Below, piece after piece: positions 45,840 to 54,432 of a DNA stretch of 64,000 nucleotides. The stretch covers positions 1,798,001-1,862,000 of the forward strand of contig NZ_CP113949.1 of assembly GCF_026810445.1 (NCBI RefSeq), written 5' to 3'. Source of the DNA: Pseudomonas sp. BSw22131 (GTDB taxonomy: Bacteria > Pseudomonadota > Gammaproteobacteria > Pseudomonadales > Pseudomonadaceae). The stretch's first letter is position 1. Each line of letters opens with the position of its first letter. Made by a program: the position numbers and the translations under genes. The notes below the pieces were generated by a model. It saw only the letters and a program-made list of their open reading frames with translations, searched no databases and was not told where the DNA came from.

Positions 45840-48245
45840 ATGCTGAAGAGTTTTCAGGCTCATAGTGGGCGCATGGCGTGTTCGGCACGGCGTGTCAAAA
45901 CAGGTCTTCGTTGTAGCGTGCTGACATTGGCCATCGCTTCGGCGTCCCTGCTTCATAGCAGCATCGCCGCAGCGCTTGGGCTTGGCGAGATAACGCTGCA
46001 CTCTGCAATGGGTCAGCCGCTCAACGCCGACATCGAGCTGATCGAGACCGCTGGACTCAATCCTGAAGACATCATCGTCGGCCTTGCCCCGCCAGAAGCC
46101 TTCAGCAAAGCGGGTATAGAGCGGGTTTTCTTCTACAACGACCTGCGCTTCACACCGATCATCCGTGGCAATCGCGGGGTCGTTCATGTGGAGTCCAGGA
46201 AGGCGGTGACCGAGCCTTATCTGAATTTTCTGGTGAGACTGGTTCGCCCGTCCGGCGACCAGTTGCATGAGTACACCGTGTTGCTTGATCCGCCGGATTC
46301 GCCGGCCGGACTGTCCGCGACACGCAGCCGCACCAACACGCTTGCAGGCACCACCTCTAAAATACCTGAGTCGCGGATGCCGGTTGCACCGCCGGCCGCC
46401 GTTGACGGCAAGCACTACACCGTTGTCGCCGGTGACACGCTGGCATCCATCGCCCGGCGGCTGCAAGCGCCCGGCAGTAAAACCTCTGCCGCAGGATTGG
46501 CCAGCGGTATTCAAGCGCTCAATCCTCAAGCGTTTCCCAACGGTGAAAACAGCCGTCTGAAAATTGGCCAGAGCCTGCTCTTGCCCGATGCCGCCATGAC
46601 TCCGAATCAAGCGGCGCCTGCCAAATCAGCGCCTACATCACCCGCATCTGCACCTGCATCAACGCCTGCCGCCGCACCGGTGTCGGGTGTCACCACAGCG
46701 CAGAGCAGCGCGCCCCAGGTGGCCGAGCAATTGACCGCCACAGCGCTGGAAAATCAGCAACTGAGCAAAAGTCTCGACGACCTGAAAGGCAAGGTGCAGA
46801 CCGCCGAAGAAGACGTCGCTGGCAAAAACAGGCAAATCAGCGAACTTCAGACTCAGCTTGCGGAACTCAAATCGTCCGCGAGTAACCGTCCTGCGGTGGC
46901 GACGCCGCCCGCCACGCCGCCCGCCACGCCTGCTGCCGCTCCCGCTGTGACGCCAGCTGTGACGCCCGCGCCTGCGCCTGTTGCGGTGGTGGCCAACGAC
47001 GCAAGCGATGTGCCATGGCCGCTGTTGCTGGGTGCCATTCTGATTCTGTTGCTATTGCTCGGACTGGCTTACTCGATTCGGCGCAACCGCATCAAAAACC
47101 AGCTGGCGTTGGTGCCTGAGCGTGAAGAACCGATCATAAAGCCGGCTCAGTCGACCGTCACCCCGGTTTTCGAGGTGCCCGACGTGGCACCGCGCCCGAC
47201 AGCCGCCCCCGCTGCATCGCCGTCATCCTCCGGTCAACGACTGGCAGGTGCGTCCACCGACGCTCTTGATGGCGCCAGTATTTACATTGCCTATGGGCGT
47301 TTTACCGAGGCACTGGCTATCCTGCGCGAAGCGTTGCAAAAGCAGCCGCAACGTACGGATTTGCGCTTGAGAATTCTCGAATTACTCGGCGAGCAAGGCG
47401 ATCTCGCCGCTTTCGATGAAGAAGAAAAGGTGTTGCTGAACCAGGGCATAGAGCCGCAGCGACTTCAGGAAATCCGCTCGCGTTATCCAAAATTGAAGCT
47501 GGCGGCGCAGCCACCTGTCGTCGCGCCTGAGCCCGCTCCATCGTCATCGCCGTCTCCAGTTGCGCCGGCCGTGCTGGCAACGGCTGCAATGGCTGCAATG
47601 GCTGCTGCGACTGCAGCGGCAGCACCGCCTGCGGTTACGGCATCACAGCCCGATGAAAATGCTGCGGCAGCGCTCAATCCTAAACAGGAAGACGAATTCC
47701 AGCTGAACCTCGATGACCTGTCGATGGATTCGGATTGGGATCTGGTTGACCCGTTTGAAAGCACGCCCGCGCCGCGCAAGGCCCCGGCTGTTGTGCCCGA
47801 AGCAGCTGCCGACCCGGCGTTTGCGTCGAACCTGACAGAGCTGCCCGAAGTATTCGAGATGCCTGATGAGCAGTTTCTCAGCGACTTTGCCGAACCTGAA
47901 CCGCTGGTCGTGAACGAACAGGCTCTGGACCTCGATATGGACATGGATTTTGATCTGGACGCTGATCTCGGCATGGACCTTGAGCCCGAGCCGATCGTGG
48001 AGACGGTCGTGCAAACCAACAGCGACTCACTGGACGATGCGTTTCTGGACGGCTTCATGGACGACGAGTCTGAATTCGATTTACTCGATCTGGAGGAAGA
48101 GCCCTTGAGCAAAATCAATCAGGCACAGGTACTGATCGATGAGGGCAGCCTGGATGACGCGCGTCAGTTGCTTCAGGAAGTCATCGACGACAGCAATGAC
48201 GGTGCGCAGCAGACGGCGCGGGACTTGCTGGCGGGCATCAGTTGA
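45840..48245 (+). CDS. FimV-like (HubP-type) inner-membrane protein with LysM domain
   Basis: This 801-residue protein has a signal peptide of about 44 residues, the conserved FimV N-terminal domain (LGEITLHSAMGQPLNADIEL, LRFTPIIRGNRGVVHV), a LysM domain (about 184-245, KHYTVVAGDTLASIARRL), a short coiled coil, one membrane helix (about 396-417), a long acidic Pro/Ala-rich cytoplasmic part and the FimV C-terminal domain (SKINQAQVLIDEGSLDDARQ). FimV/HubP proteins bind peptidoglycan and organise the cell pole. Canonical Pseudomonas fimV lies elsewhere, so this is probably a paralogue. It is followed by a coupled SelW-type gene. Confidence 0.88.
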   Translation: MLKSFQAHSGRMACSARRVKTGLRCSVLTLAIASASLLHSSIAAALGLGEITLHSAMGQPLNADIELIETAGLNPEDIIVGLAPPEAFSKAGIERVFFYNDLRFTPIIRGNRGVVHVESRKAVTEPYLNFLVRLVRPSGDQLHEYTVLLDPPDSPAGLSATRSRTNTLAGTTSKIPESRMPVAPPAAVDGKHYTVVAGDTLASIARRLQAPGSKTSAAGLASGIQALNPQAFPNGENSRLKIGQSLLLPDAAMTPNQAAPAKSAPTSPASAPASTPAAAPVSGVTTAQSSAPQVAEQLTATALENQQLSKSLDDLKGKVQTAEEDVAGKNRQISELQTQLAELKSSASNRPAVATPPATPPATPAAAPAVTPAVTPAPAPVAVVANDASDVPWPLLLGAILILLLLLGLAYSIRRNRIKNQLALVPEREEPIIKPAQSTVTPVFEVPDVAPRPTAAPAASPSSSGQRLAGASTDALDGASIYIAYGRFTEALAILREALQKQPQRTDLRLRILELLGEQGDLAAFDEEEKVLLNQGIEPQRLQEIRSRYPKLKLAAQPPVVAPEPAPSSSPSPVAPAVLATAAMAAMAAATAAAAPPAVTASQPDENAAAALNPKQEDEFQLNLDDLSMDSDWDLVDPFESTPAPRKAPAVVPEAAADPAFASNLTELPEVFEMPDEQFLSDFAEPEPLVVNEQALDLDMDMDFDLDADLGMDLEPEPIVETVVQTNSDSLDDAFLDGFMDDESEFDLLDLEEEPLSKINQAQVLIDEGSLDDARQLLQEVIDDSNDGAQQTARDLLAGIS

Positions 48246-48541
48246 TGTCGGTTAAACCCGAAGTCGTCATCACCTACTGCACTCAGTGCCAGTGGCTGTT
48301 GCGCGCTGCATGGCTGGCGCAGGAGCTGCTCAGTACTTTTTCAGATGATCTGGGCAAAGTGTCGCTGGTCCCCGGCACCGGCGGCATCTTTCAGATCACC
48401 TGCGATGAGGTTCACATCTGGGAGCGCAAGGCCGACGGTGGCTTCCCGGAAGCCAAGGCGCTCAAGCAGCGGGTGCGCGACCAGATCGACCCTCAACGCA
48501 ACCTCGGGCATAACGATCGCGCGTCTGCCACGGACGCCTGA
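48245..48541 (+). CDS. SelT/SelW/SelH-type (Rdx) protein
   Basis: This 98-residue protein has the YCTQCQWLLRAAWLAQELL opening with a CxxC (cysteines 12 and 15) and the GTGGIFQI motif of the Rdx thioredoxin-like family; here cysteine replaces selenocysteine. A redox role is presumed. The ATG shares one base with the FimV-like stop (TGATG), so translation is coupled. Confidence 0.9.
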   Translation: MSVKPEVVITYCTQCQWLLRAAWLAQELLSTFSDDLGKVSLVPGTGGIFQITCDEVHIWERKADGGFPEAKALKQRVRDQIDPQRNLGHNDRASATDA

Positions 48542-48550
48542 GTTCAGCTG

Positions 48551-48583
48551 CTGTCATCACATCGCAATAACCCTGTCACATCG
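48551..48583 (+). promoter_or_regulatory. Pho-box-like direct repeats
   Basis: CTGTCAT at 48551 and CTGTCAC at 48573 are 22 bases apart, exactly two of the 11-base units of a PhoB site; the intervening unit is degenerate. They lie about 50-80 bases before the metallophosphoesterase start. Control by phosphate limitation is inferred. Confidence 0.45.
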
Positions 48584-48631
48584 GATTAACCGTCTGGGTT
48601 CAGTCTCATTCAAACCAGACGGAGTGTGTCC

Positions 48632-49444
48632 ATGAGCATTGCTGAAAACGCCCGCCCCAGTCGGAAGCAACGTGTCAGAACCCTATGGATATCCGACGTC
48701 CACCTTGGTACCCGGGATTGCCAGGCGGAGCACTTGTCGGGCTTTCTCAAGCAGTACCATGCCGACCGGATTTACCTGGTCGGCGATATCATCGACGGCT
48801 GGAAACTGCGAGGCGGCATGTACTGGCCGCAGGCGCACACCAACGTCATCCGCCGCTTGCTGACGATGAGCAAACGCGGGACGGAAGTCATCTACGTAAC
48901 CGGCAATCACGACGAATTTCTTCGGCGTTATTCGAAGCTGATCCTGGGCAACATCCAGCTGGTCGACGAGGCTGTGCACACCACCGCCGATGGCCGGCGC
49001 CTGCTGGTGATCCACGGCGATCAGTTTGACGTCATCACGCGCTACCACCGTTGGCTGGCGTTTCTGGGCGACTCGGCCTACGAATTCACCTTGACCCTCA
49101 ATCGCTGGCTCAATCACTGGCGCGCCCGTTACGGGTACGGTTACTGGTCGTTGTCGGCGTACCTGAAGCACAAGGTCAAAACCGCCGTCAGCTTCATCAG
49201 CGACTTCGAAGAAGCCATCGCTCATGAGTGCGCCAAACGCGGGCTGGACGGCGTGGTGTGCGGGCATATCCACCACGCCGAGATCCGTCAGGTCGGGGAG
49301 GTGGAATACCTCAATTGCGGCGATTGGGTGGAGTCCTGCACGGCGTTGATCGAGCACTGGGACGGCCACATCGAGCTGTTCCGTCTGGCCGATGCTCACG
49401 TCAGCAAAAAGGCCCTTGAGGAAGCGGAGCAGGCGACGGTCTGA
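48632..49444 (+). CDS. Calcineurin-like metallophosphoesterase (LpxH-like, possible PlcP)
   Basis: This 270-residue protein has the metallophosphoesterase motifs WISDVHLGT, YLVGDIIDGWKL, YVTGNHDEFLRR, LVIHGDQFD and VCGHIHHAEI. It is of the UDP-2,3-diacylglucosamine diphosphatase-like group, but longer than LpxH and with the YGYGYWSLSAYLKHKVK segment. This subgroup includes PlcP, which degrades phospholipids during phosphate starvation; the Pho-like repeats upstream support that, but no glycosyltransferase partner follows. The ATG after GGAG (48621) is used; a GTG six bases earlier is not. Confidence 0.85.
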   Translation: MSIAENARPSRKQRVRTLWISDVHLGTRDCQAEHLSGFLKQYHADRIYLVGDIIDGWKLRGGMYWPQAHTNVIRRLLTMSKRGTEVIYVTGNHDEFLRRYSKLILGNIQLVDEAVHTTADGRRLLVIHGDQFDVITRYHRWLAFLGDSAYEFTLTLNRWLNHWRARYGYGYWSLSAYLKHKVKTAVSFISDFEEAIAHECAKRGLDGVVCGHIHHAEIRQVGEVEYLNCGDWVESCTALIEHWDGHIELFRLADAHVSKKALEEAEQATV

Positions 49445-49474
49445 AGCCTCGCCAGGCTCCGTTTGGATCAAGTG

Positions 49475-49786
49475 CTAGAACGGCACCTTGCCGCGCAGCA
49501 TGTCGCGGTACATGGCGAAATCCCCTAGCAGGCTGTAGAGGGGATATTTGAAAGTGGCCGGACGATTTTTCTCGAAGAAAAAGTGCCCGACCCAGGCAAA
49601 ACTGTAGCCGGCCAGCGGCAATATCCACAGCCACATCCAGCTGGCGCTGATCAGCGCTGACGCCAGAATCAGGATAACCAGCGAGGTCCCGATGAAGTGC
49701 AGACGGCGGCAGGTGCTGTCACTGTGTTCCTTCAAATAATAAGGATAGAAGTCGGCAAAGTGCTGGAACGTTCTGACGTTATCCAC
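49475..49786 (-). CDS. Mpo1-like (DUF962) membrane protein
   Basis: This 103-residue protein has the family histidines and motifs: YYLKEHSDSTCRRLHFIGT, then two membrane helices, then WVGHFFFEKNRPATFKYPL. Mpo1-like proteins are iron-dependent dioxygenases acting on 2-hydroxy fatty acids in yeast; the bacterial substrate is unknown. It converges on the metallophosphoesterase gene. Confidence 0.85.
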   Translation of the reverse strand: MDNVRTFQHFADFYPYYLKEHSDSTCRRLHFIGTSLVILILASALISASWMWLWILPLAGYSFAWVGHFFFEKNRPATFKYPLYSLLGDFAMYRDMLRGKVPF

Positions 49787-49920
49787 TGATTGTGCTCATT
49801 GTTATGTGACGTACTCTGAGTCTAGCCGAGCCCTGGACACAATCAGTGACATTAGGTGCCAACGTAGTATCCTTCGGCTATCGACCGCAGGGGGCGGCGG
49901 CCTGAAAAGCAGACGTGAGC

Positions 49921-50919
49921 ATGGAGAGAACGACTTCTTCCAGCTGGGCAATGGGCATCGTCAAATCGCTGGAAATGGATGGGCTGGACTGCCGTGCTTT
50001 GTTCAAGCAGTTGGGGTTGGTGTACGCCGATCTGGAGAATCCGGATGCGCGTTTCCCTCAGGATTCCATGACCCGGCTTTGGCAGCGGGCCGTCGAGTTA
50101 TCGGGCAACCCGGCGGTCGGTCTGAACATGGCGCGGGTGGTGCGGCCTGCCTCTTTCAGTGTGGCTGGCTATGCCTTGATGTCGTCGCGCACGCTCAAGG
50201 AAGGTTTCGAGCGACTGGTGCGTTACCAGCGCATCATTGCCGACAGCGCTGACTTGAGTTTTCGTCTGCTGCCGGAAGGCTATGCGCTGATTCTCACAGT
50301 GCATGGCGATCATCTTCCGCCGACCCGGCAGAGCGCCGAAGCGTCACTGGCCTTTGCACTGGCGTTTTGTGGCTGGCTGACAGGCCGGCCGCTGCAACCC
50401 CGGTCTGTGATGATTCAGGGCCCGCAACCGAAAAACGTCGAGCCCTATAAAAAGTTCTTTCATGCCCCGCTGACCTTCAATGCGCCCTACGACGCGCTGG
50501 TGTTCGAACGCGCCGACCTGGAAGCGCCGCTGCCGACGGCCGACGAGGCGATGGCCAGGCTCCATGACCGATTTGCGGGGGAGTTTCTGGCGCGTTTTGC
50601 CAGCAACCGTGTCACCCATCAGGCGCGGCAGGTGTTGTGCCGTTTGCTGCCGCAGGGCGAGCCCAAGCGCGAAGCGGTTGCACAAAGCCTGCATTTGTCG
50701 CAGCGCACCTTGCAGCGCCGGTTGCAGGAGGAGCGCACCAGCTTCCAGATCCTGCTCGACGACACCCGTCGAGAACTGGCCGGGCAATACCTCGCCCAAC
50801 CCAACATGACCTTGCTGGAAATCGCTTACCTTCTGGGTTTCGCCGACCCCAGCAATTTCTTCCGTGCCTTCCGACGCTGGTTCGACGAAACCCCGGGCGA
50901 ATATCGCGCCCGACTGTAA
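49921..50919 (+). CDS. AraC-family transcriptional regulator
   Basis: This 332-residue regulator has an N-terminal arabinose-binding-like domain of the OruR/QhpR type (about 15-200, with PASFSVAGYALMSSRTLKEG) and a C-terminal AraC DNA-binding domain (about 225-330, with VAQSLHLSQRTLQRRLQEER and LGFADPSNFFRAFRRWFDET). The target is not evident: the next genes are a REP array and a transposase. The start is weakly supported; a GTG two codons upstream is possible. Confidence 0.85.
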   Translation: MERTTSSSWAMGIVKSLEMDGLDCRALFKQLGLVYADLENPDARFPQDSMTRLWQRAVELSGNPAVGLNMARVVRPASFSVAGYALMSSRTLKEGFERLVRYQRIIADSADLSFRLLPEGYALILTVHGDHLPPTRQSAEASLAFALAFCGWLTGRPLQPRSVMIQGPQPKNVEPYKKFFHAPLTFNAPYDALVFERADLEAPLPTADEAMARLHDRFAGEFLARFASNRVTHQARQVLCRLLPQGEPKREAVAQSLHLSQRTLQRRLQEERTSFQILLDDTRRELAGQYLAQPNMTLLEIAYLLGFADPSNFFRAFRRWFDETPGEYRARL

Positions 50920-50985
50920 CGCACCATCCCCGCCCCGATAAAACGCCATTGTGAGCCTGGATAGGGCCATCAGAATGACGGGGAC

Positions 50986-51320
50986 CTGTAGACGCGAATT
51001 CATTCGCGTGGCGTTGGGATTGATTCAACCTGTGACGCCGTCTTGCCAACAAGTTGGCACCTGCAGACCCGGGGCACTTCTGGATGGGTGCTTTGAGCTG
51101 TAGACGCGAACTCATTCGCTTGGCGTTGGGATTGATTCAACCTGTGACGCCGTCTTGCCAACAAGTTGGCACCTGCAGACCCGGGGCACTTCTGGATGGG
51201 TGCTTTGAGCTGTAGACGCGAATTCATTCGCGTGGCGTTGGGATTGATTCAACCTGTGACGACGTCTCGCCAGCAAGTTGGCCCCAGAGCTGGAAGGCTC
51301 TTTGAGCTTTCGACATATCC
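50986..51320. repeat. 112-bp tandem repeat of REP units
   Basis: Three units begin at 50986, 51098 and 51210, each starting CTGTAGACGCGAA(T/C)TCATTCG, with a central CAACCTGTGACG and a second REP arm GCCAACAAGTTGGC. The first two are nearly identical; the third diverges near its end. It precedes the RAYT gene, with the same units again at 51880-52105. Confidence 0.92.
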
Positions 51321-51400
51321 GGGAAGAAAGCTTTATTAGAGCCTTTACGCATCAGTACGTAAGTTGTTCTGCTCTTGTTCAGGCCATGGAGGGCGAGCTA

Positions 51401-51859
51401 ATGACGCGTAACGAACATGCAGGCTGTCTCAGAACGGGACGATTTTCGGAGGTTGGGCGACTGTACAGCGTGACGTCAGTGGTAGAAGGCCGGTTACCCA
51501 TTTTTGGCAATTGGCAATTGGGCAGAATCGTTGTTCACGAATTTCGGCGTGCGGAAGCGGACGGTTTGGTTTGCTCATTCGCTTGGGTGGTTATGCCTGA
51601 CCATTTCCACTGGTTGTTCGAACTCAGGTCCGGCTCTTTGGATGCCCTGATCAAACGCGTCAAGGCACGGAGTGCCATTGAGTACAACCGGGCGACGCAG
51701 GGGCGCGGGCGCATCTGGCAAAAGGGTTTTCATGACAGGGCAATCCGTTATGAAGAGGATGTCCAGGATGTCGCGCGATACATCGTCGCCAACCCGCTTC
51801 GCGCAGGGTTGGTTAGCCGCTTGGGAAACTATCCGCTTTGGGACGCAGTATGGATTTGA
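51401..51859 (+). mobile_element. REP-associated tyrosine transposase (RAYT, Y1/HUH)
   Basis: This 152-residue transposase of the IS200/IS605-like Y1 group has the HUH pair in VVMPDHFHWLFEL (H68, H70) and the catalytic tyrosine in ARYIVANPLRAGL (Y127), with EYNRATQGRGRIWQKGFHDR between. RAYTs are domesticated relatives thought to mobilise REP sequences. The ATG at 51401 follows GGAGG at eight bases; the ATG at 51386 and the longer frame to 51278 lie in repeat sequence. REP units of one type flank it on both sides, which marks them as its cognate elements. Confidence 0.92.
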
Positions 51860-51879
51860 AACATCTGCAGCCGGGTAAA

Positions 51880-52105
51880 CCGCCTCGCCAACAAGTTGGC
51901 TCCTACAGAACCGCGGCATTTCTGGATGGGTGCTTTGTTCTGTAGACGCGAATTCATTCGCGTGGCGTTGGGATTGATTCAGCCTGTGATGCCGTCTCGC
52001 CAACAAGTTGGCTCCTACACAGGCAGCATGGCCTCAACCTGTAGACGCGAATTCATTCGCGTGGCATCCCATCGCGGCCTCGCCCAGGCTCGTCAGCTCC
52101 TACAG
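51880..52105. repeat. REP units downstream of the RAYT gene
   Basis: Two GACGCGAATTCATTCGCGTG units (about 51942 and 52039) alternate with CTCGCCAACAAGTTGGCTCC arms (about 51882 and 51990), ending with a CTCGTCAGCTCCTACAGG arm. The whole 51860-52194 spacer is repeat sequence without another gene. Confidence 0.88.
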
Positions 52106-52194
52106 GATTTTGCGGCGTTTGTTAGGTTCGATTCGCGGCCAAATCTGTGCGGGCGAGTGGGAGATTCCTGCAAGCTCTCGGTATCCGCAGGGTT

Positions 52195-53649
52195 TCAATG
52201 CCGCCAGAACGCCGGGATGCAAAGCACCAGTACGGTGATGATTTCCAGGCGGCCGAGCAGCATGCCCACTGACAGAATCCATTTGGCTGCATCCGGCAAG
52301 GTCGAGAAATTGCCGGCCGGGCCGATGGTTTCGCCCAGGCCCGGGCCGACGCCGGATACCGTGCTGGCGGCGCCTGTCAATGCGGTCATCCAGTCCAGGC
52401 CCAGAAGCGACAGCATCAGCGCGATCAGGCAAATGGTGATCGTGAAGAAAAACGAAAAGGTCAGGATCGACCGCACAATATCGTCATCCAGCCGATGCCC
52501 GTTGTACTGCTGTCGAATCACCGCTCGCGGGTGGATCAGTTGATGCAGGTTCGCCCTGAGCAGGATGTACGCCACCTGAAACCGAAAGACCTTCACGCCG
52601 CCTGCCGTCGAGCCGGAACAACCGCCGATGAACCCCAGATAAAAGAAAATCATCAGCGAGAAATTGCCCCAAAGGCTGTAATCCCCCAGTGCAAAACCGG
52701 TGGTGGTGACCACGGAAGTGACGTTCAGCGCAACATGGCGCAAGGCATCGTACCAAGGCAGATCGGTGGTCGCCCAATACCAGAGGGTCATGACCAGCCA
52801 GGTCACCAGCAGCAGCCCGATAAAACCCTGCACCTGCTGGTCCCTGATCAACGCCTTACGGTTACCGCGCACGGTCGCCACAAATAGCGTGAACGGCAGG
52901 CTGCCAAGGATCATCACCACGATGGCCACCCAATGCACGGCGGGCTGCGTCCACTTCGCCAGCGATTGATCAGAGGTCGAAAAACCACCGGTGGAAATCG
53001 CCGACATGGCGTGGTTGATCGCGTCGAACAGGTTCATGCCCGCGGCCCAGAAGGCCAGGGTGCCAACTGCTGTGATGCTGACGTAAATCAACACGATGAA
53101 CTTGGCGACCATGTGCGAGCGCGGCATGACCTTTTCCGAACGGTCCGAGGACTCCGTCTGAAACAGCCGCATCCCGCCGATCCGCAGCAACGGCAGGATC
53201 GCCACCGCCATACCGATGAAGCCGATACCGCCCAGCCAGTGCAACAGCGAGCGCCAGATCAGAATGCCCGGCGACATCGTGTCCAGCCCGCTCAGCACCG
53301 TCGAGCCGGTGGCCGTGATGCCCGACATGCTTTCAAAGAAGGAGTCGGTGTAGCTGATGTGTTGCGTCAGCAGAAACGGCAGCGCTGCGAAGATGCAGAC
53401 GACGACCCAACTGCTGACGGTAAGCAGATACATGTCTCGTGGGCGCAGGTGCACATGTTCCGGCCGGCCGGGACTCACCAGCGCCAGGCCTGCAACGAAC
53501 GTGATAGTGCTCGCCCAAAGAAACGATGGCAGGTCACTGGTGCGCTCGAAGATCAGCAGGGTCGCCATCGGCACAACCATCGCAATGGCCAGCGTAATGA
53601 GGAAGATCCCGATAATGAAACCGATGATGCGAAGGGTCGGCAACGCCAT
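52195..53649 (-). CDS. trkH: Potassium uptake protein TrkH
   Basis: This 484-residue channel-like protein has the fourfold pore repeat of Trk proteins; filter-like segments are SGITATGSTVLSG, SAISTGGFSTSD, SVVTTTGFALGD and STVSGVGPGLG. Up to twelve membrane helices are predicted. It takes up potassium with the cytoplasmic TrkA NAD-binding protein, encoded elsewhere. The minus-strand gene ends directly at the RAYT repeat region. Confidence 0.93.
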   Translation of the reverse strand: MALPTLRIIGFIIGIFLITLAIAMVVPMATLLIFERTSDLPSFLWASTITFVAGLALVSPGRPEHVHLRPRDMYLLTVSSWVVVCIFAALPFLLTQHISYTDSFFESMSGITATGSTVLSGLDTMSPGILIWRSLLHWLGGIGFIGMAVAILPLLRIGGMRLFQTESSDRSEKVMPRSHMVAKFIVLIYVSITAVGTLAFWAAGMNLFDAINHAMSAISTGGFSTSDQSLAKWTQPAVHWVAIVVMILGSLPFTLFVATVRGNRKALIRDQQVQGFIGLLLVTWLVMTLWYWATTDLPWYDALRHVALNVTSVVTTTGFALGDYSLWGNFSLMIFFYLGFIGGCSGSTAGGVKVFRFQVAYILLRANLHQLIHPRAVIRQQYNGHRLDDDIVRSILTFSFFFTITICLIALMLSLLGLDWMTALTGAASTVSGVGPGLGETIGPAGNFSTLPDAAKWILSVGMLLGRLEIITVLVLCIPAFWRH

Positions 53650-53814
53650 GCGGTCGCTCTGCTGAGAAAAAGAAGGGGCGCCATTCTACCCGTGGCTCTG
53701 TACATGTAAACCGATGGGCTTTCTGGCGGTCTTTTAAGTAATTGGCACCGTTATTCGTTATTGAACTTCAACACGCCCTAGAATGCGCAATCATTTTTAC
53801 AAGGAGACGATTTG

Positions 53815-54375
53815 ATGGAAGCGCTTGACCTGCTGCTCAACCGTGTGTCGGTTCCCCGATTGATCGAGCCGGCGCCGGACGCCGCTCAGCGAGAGATTCT
53901 GTTCAGCGCCGCGTTGCGTGCGCCCGATCATGGCCAGCTCCGGCCGTTTCGTTTTCTGACCGTCGAAGGTGAAGCGCGACAGCGTATGGGTCTGCTGCTG
54001 GCCGATGCCTTGCAACAGAGCGGTGCTGCGTCGGACGAGAAAGCGTTGGACAAAGCCCGCAACGGTCCTTTGCGCGCACCACTGGTGGTGGTGGTCATCG
54101 CTAAATTGCAGGATCACCACAAGGTGCCCAAGAGCGAGCAACTGATCACTGCCGGCTGTGCGGCCCACGGCGTACTGCTGGCAGCTTACTCGTTAGGCGT
54201 CGGCGCTGTGTGGCGCACTGGCGATTTGTCGTATTCGGCCCATGTGGCCAAGGGCTTGGGGTTGGCAGAGGACGAGGAGGTGATCGCGTTCTTGTACTTG
54301 GGCACCCCACAAAATCCGCCGCGCGTTGCCTCGAAAGTCGACGTGGTGGATTTTGTCAGCGAGTGGCAGGGATAA
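53815..54375 (+). CDS. Nitroreductase family protein, YdjA-like
   Basis: This 186-residue FMN enzyme has LNRVSVPRLIEPAP and AALRAPDHGQLRPFRFL near the N-terminus and GVGAVWRTGDLSY in the C-terminal half, matching the minimal YdjA type. It reduces nitro compounds or quinones with NAD(P)H; the physiological substrate is unknown. AAGGAG lies eight bases before the ATG; the TTG one codon earlier is not used. Confidence 0.9.
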   Translation: MEALDLLLNRVSVPRLIEPAPDAAQREILFSAALRAPDHGQLRPFRFLTVEGEARQRMGLLLADALQQSGAASDEKALDKARNGPLRAPLVVVVIAKLQDHHKVPKSEQLITAGCAAHGVLLAAYSLGVGAVWRTGDLSYSAHVAKGLGLAEDEEVIAFLYLGTPQNPPRVASKVDVVDFVSEWQG

Positions 54376-54391
54376 CTTGTTTGCGGTCTTA

Positions 54392-54417
54392 CGCGACCCT
54401 CGCTGCGAAGGGTCGCG
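54392..54417. terminator. Possible bidirectional terminator hairpin
   Basis: CGCGACCCT and AGGGTCGCG form a nine-base-pair stem with an eight-base loop between the convergent nitroreductase and cpxA genes. There is no strong T run on either side. Confidence 0.5.
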
Positions 54418-54432
54418 TCATGTCAAAGGCGG

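Noticed and set aside
50986..51320. Possible CRISPR array
   Set aside because: The 112-bp period has no unique spacers; units are REP pairs repeated whole, and no cas genes are present.
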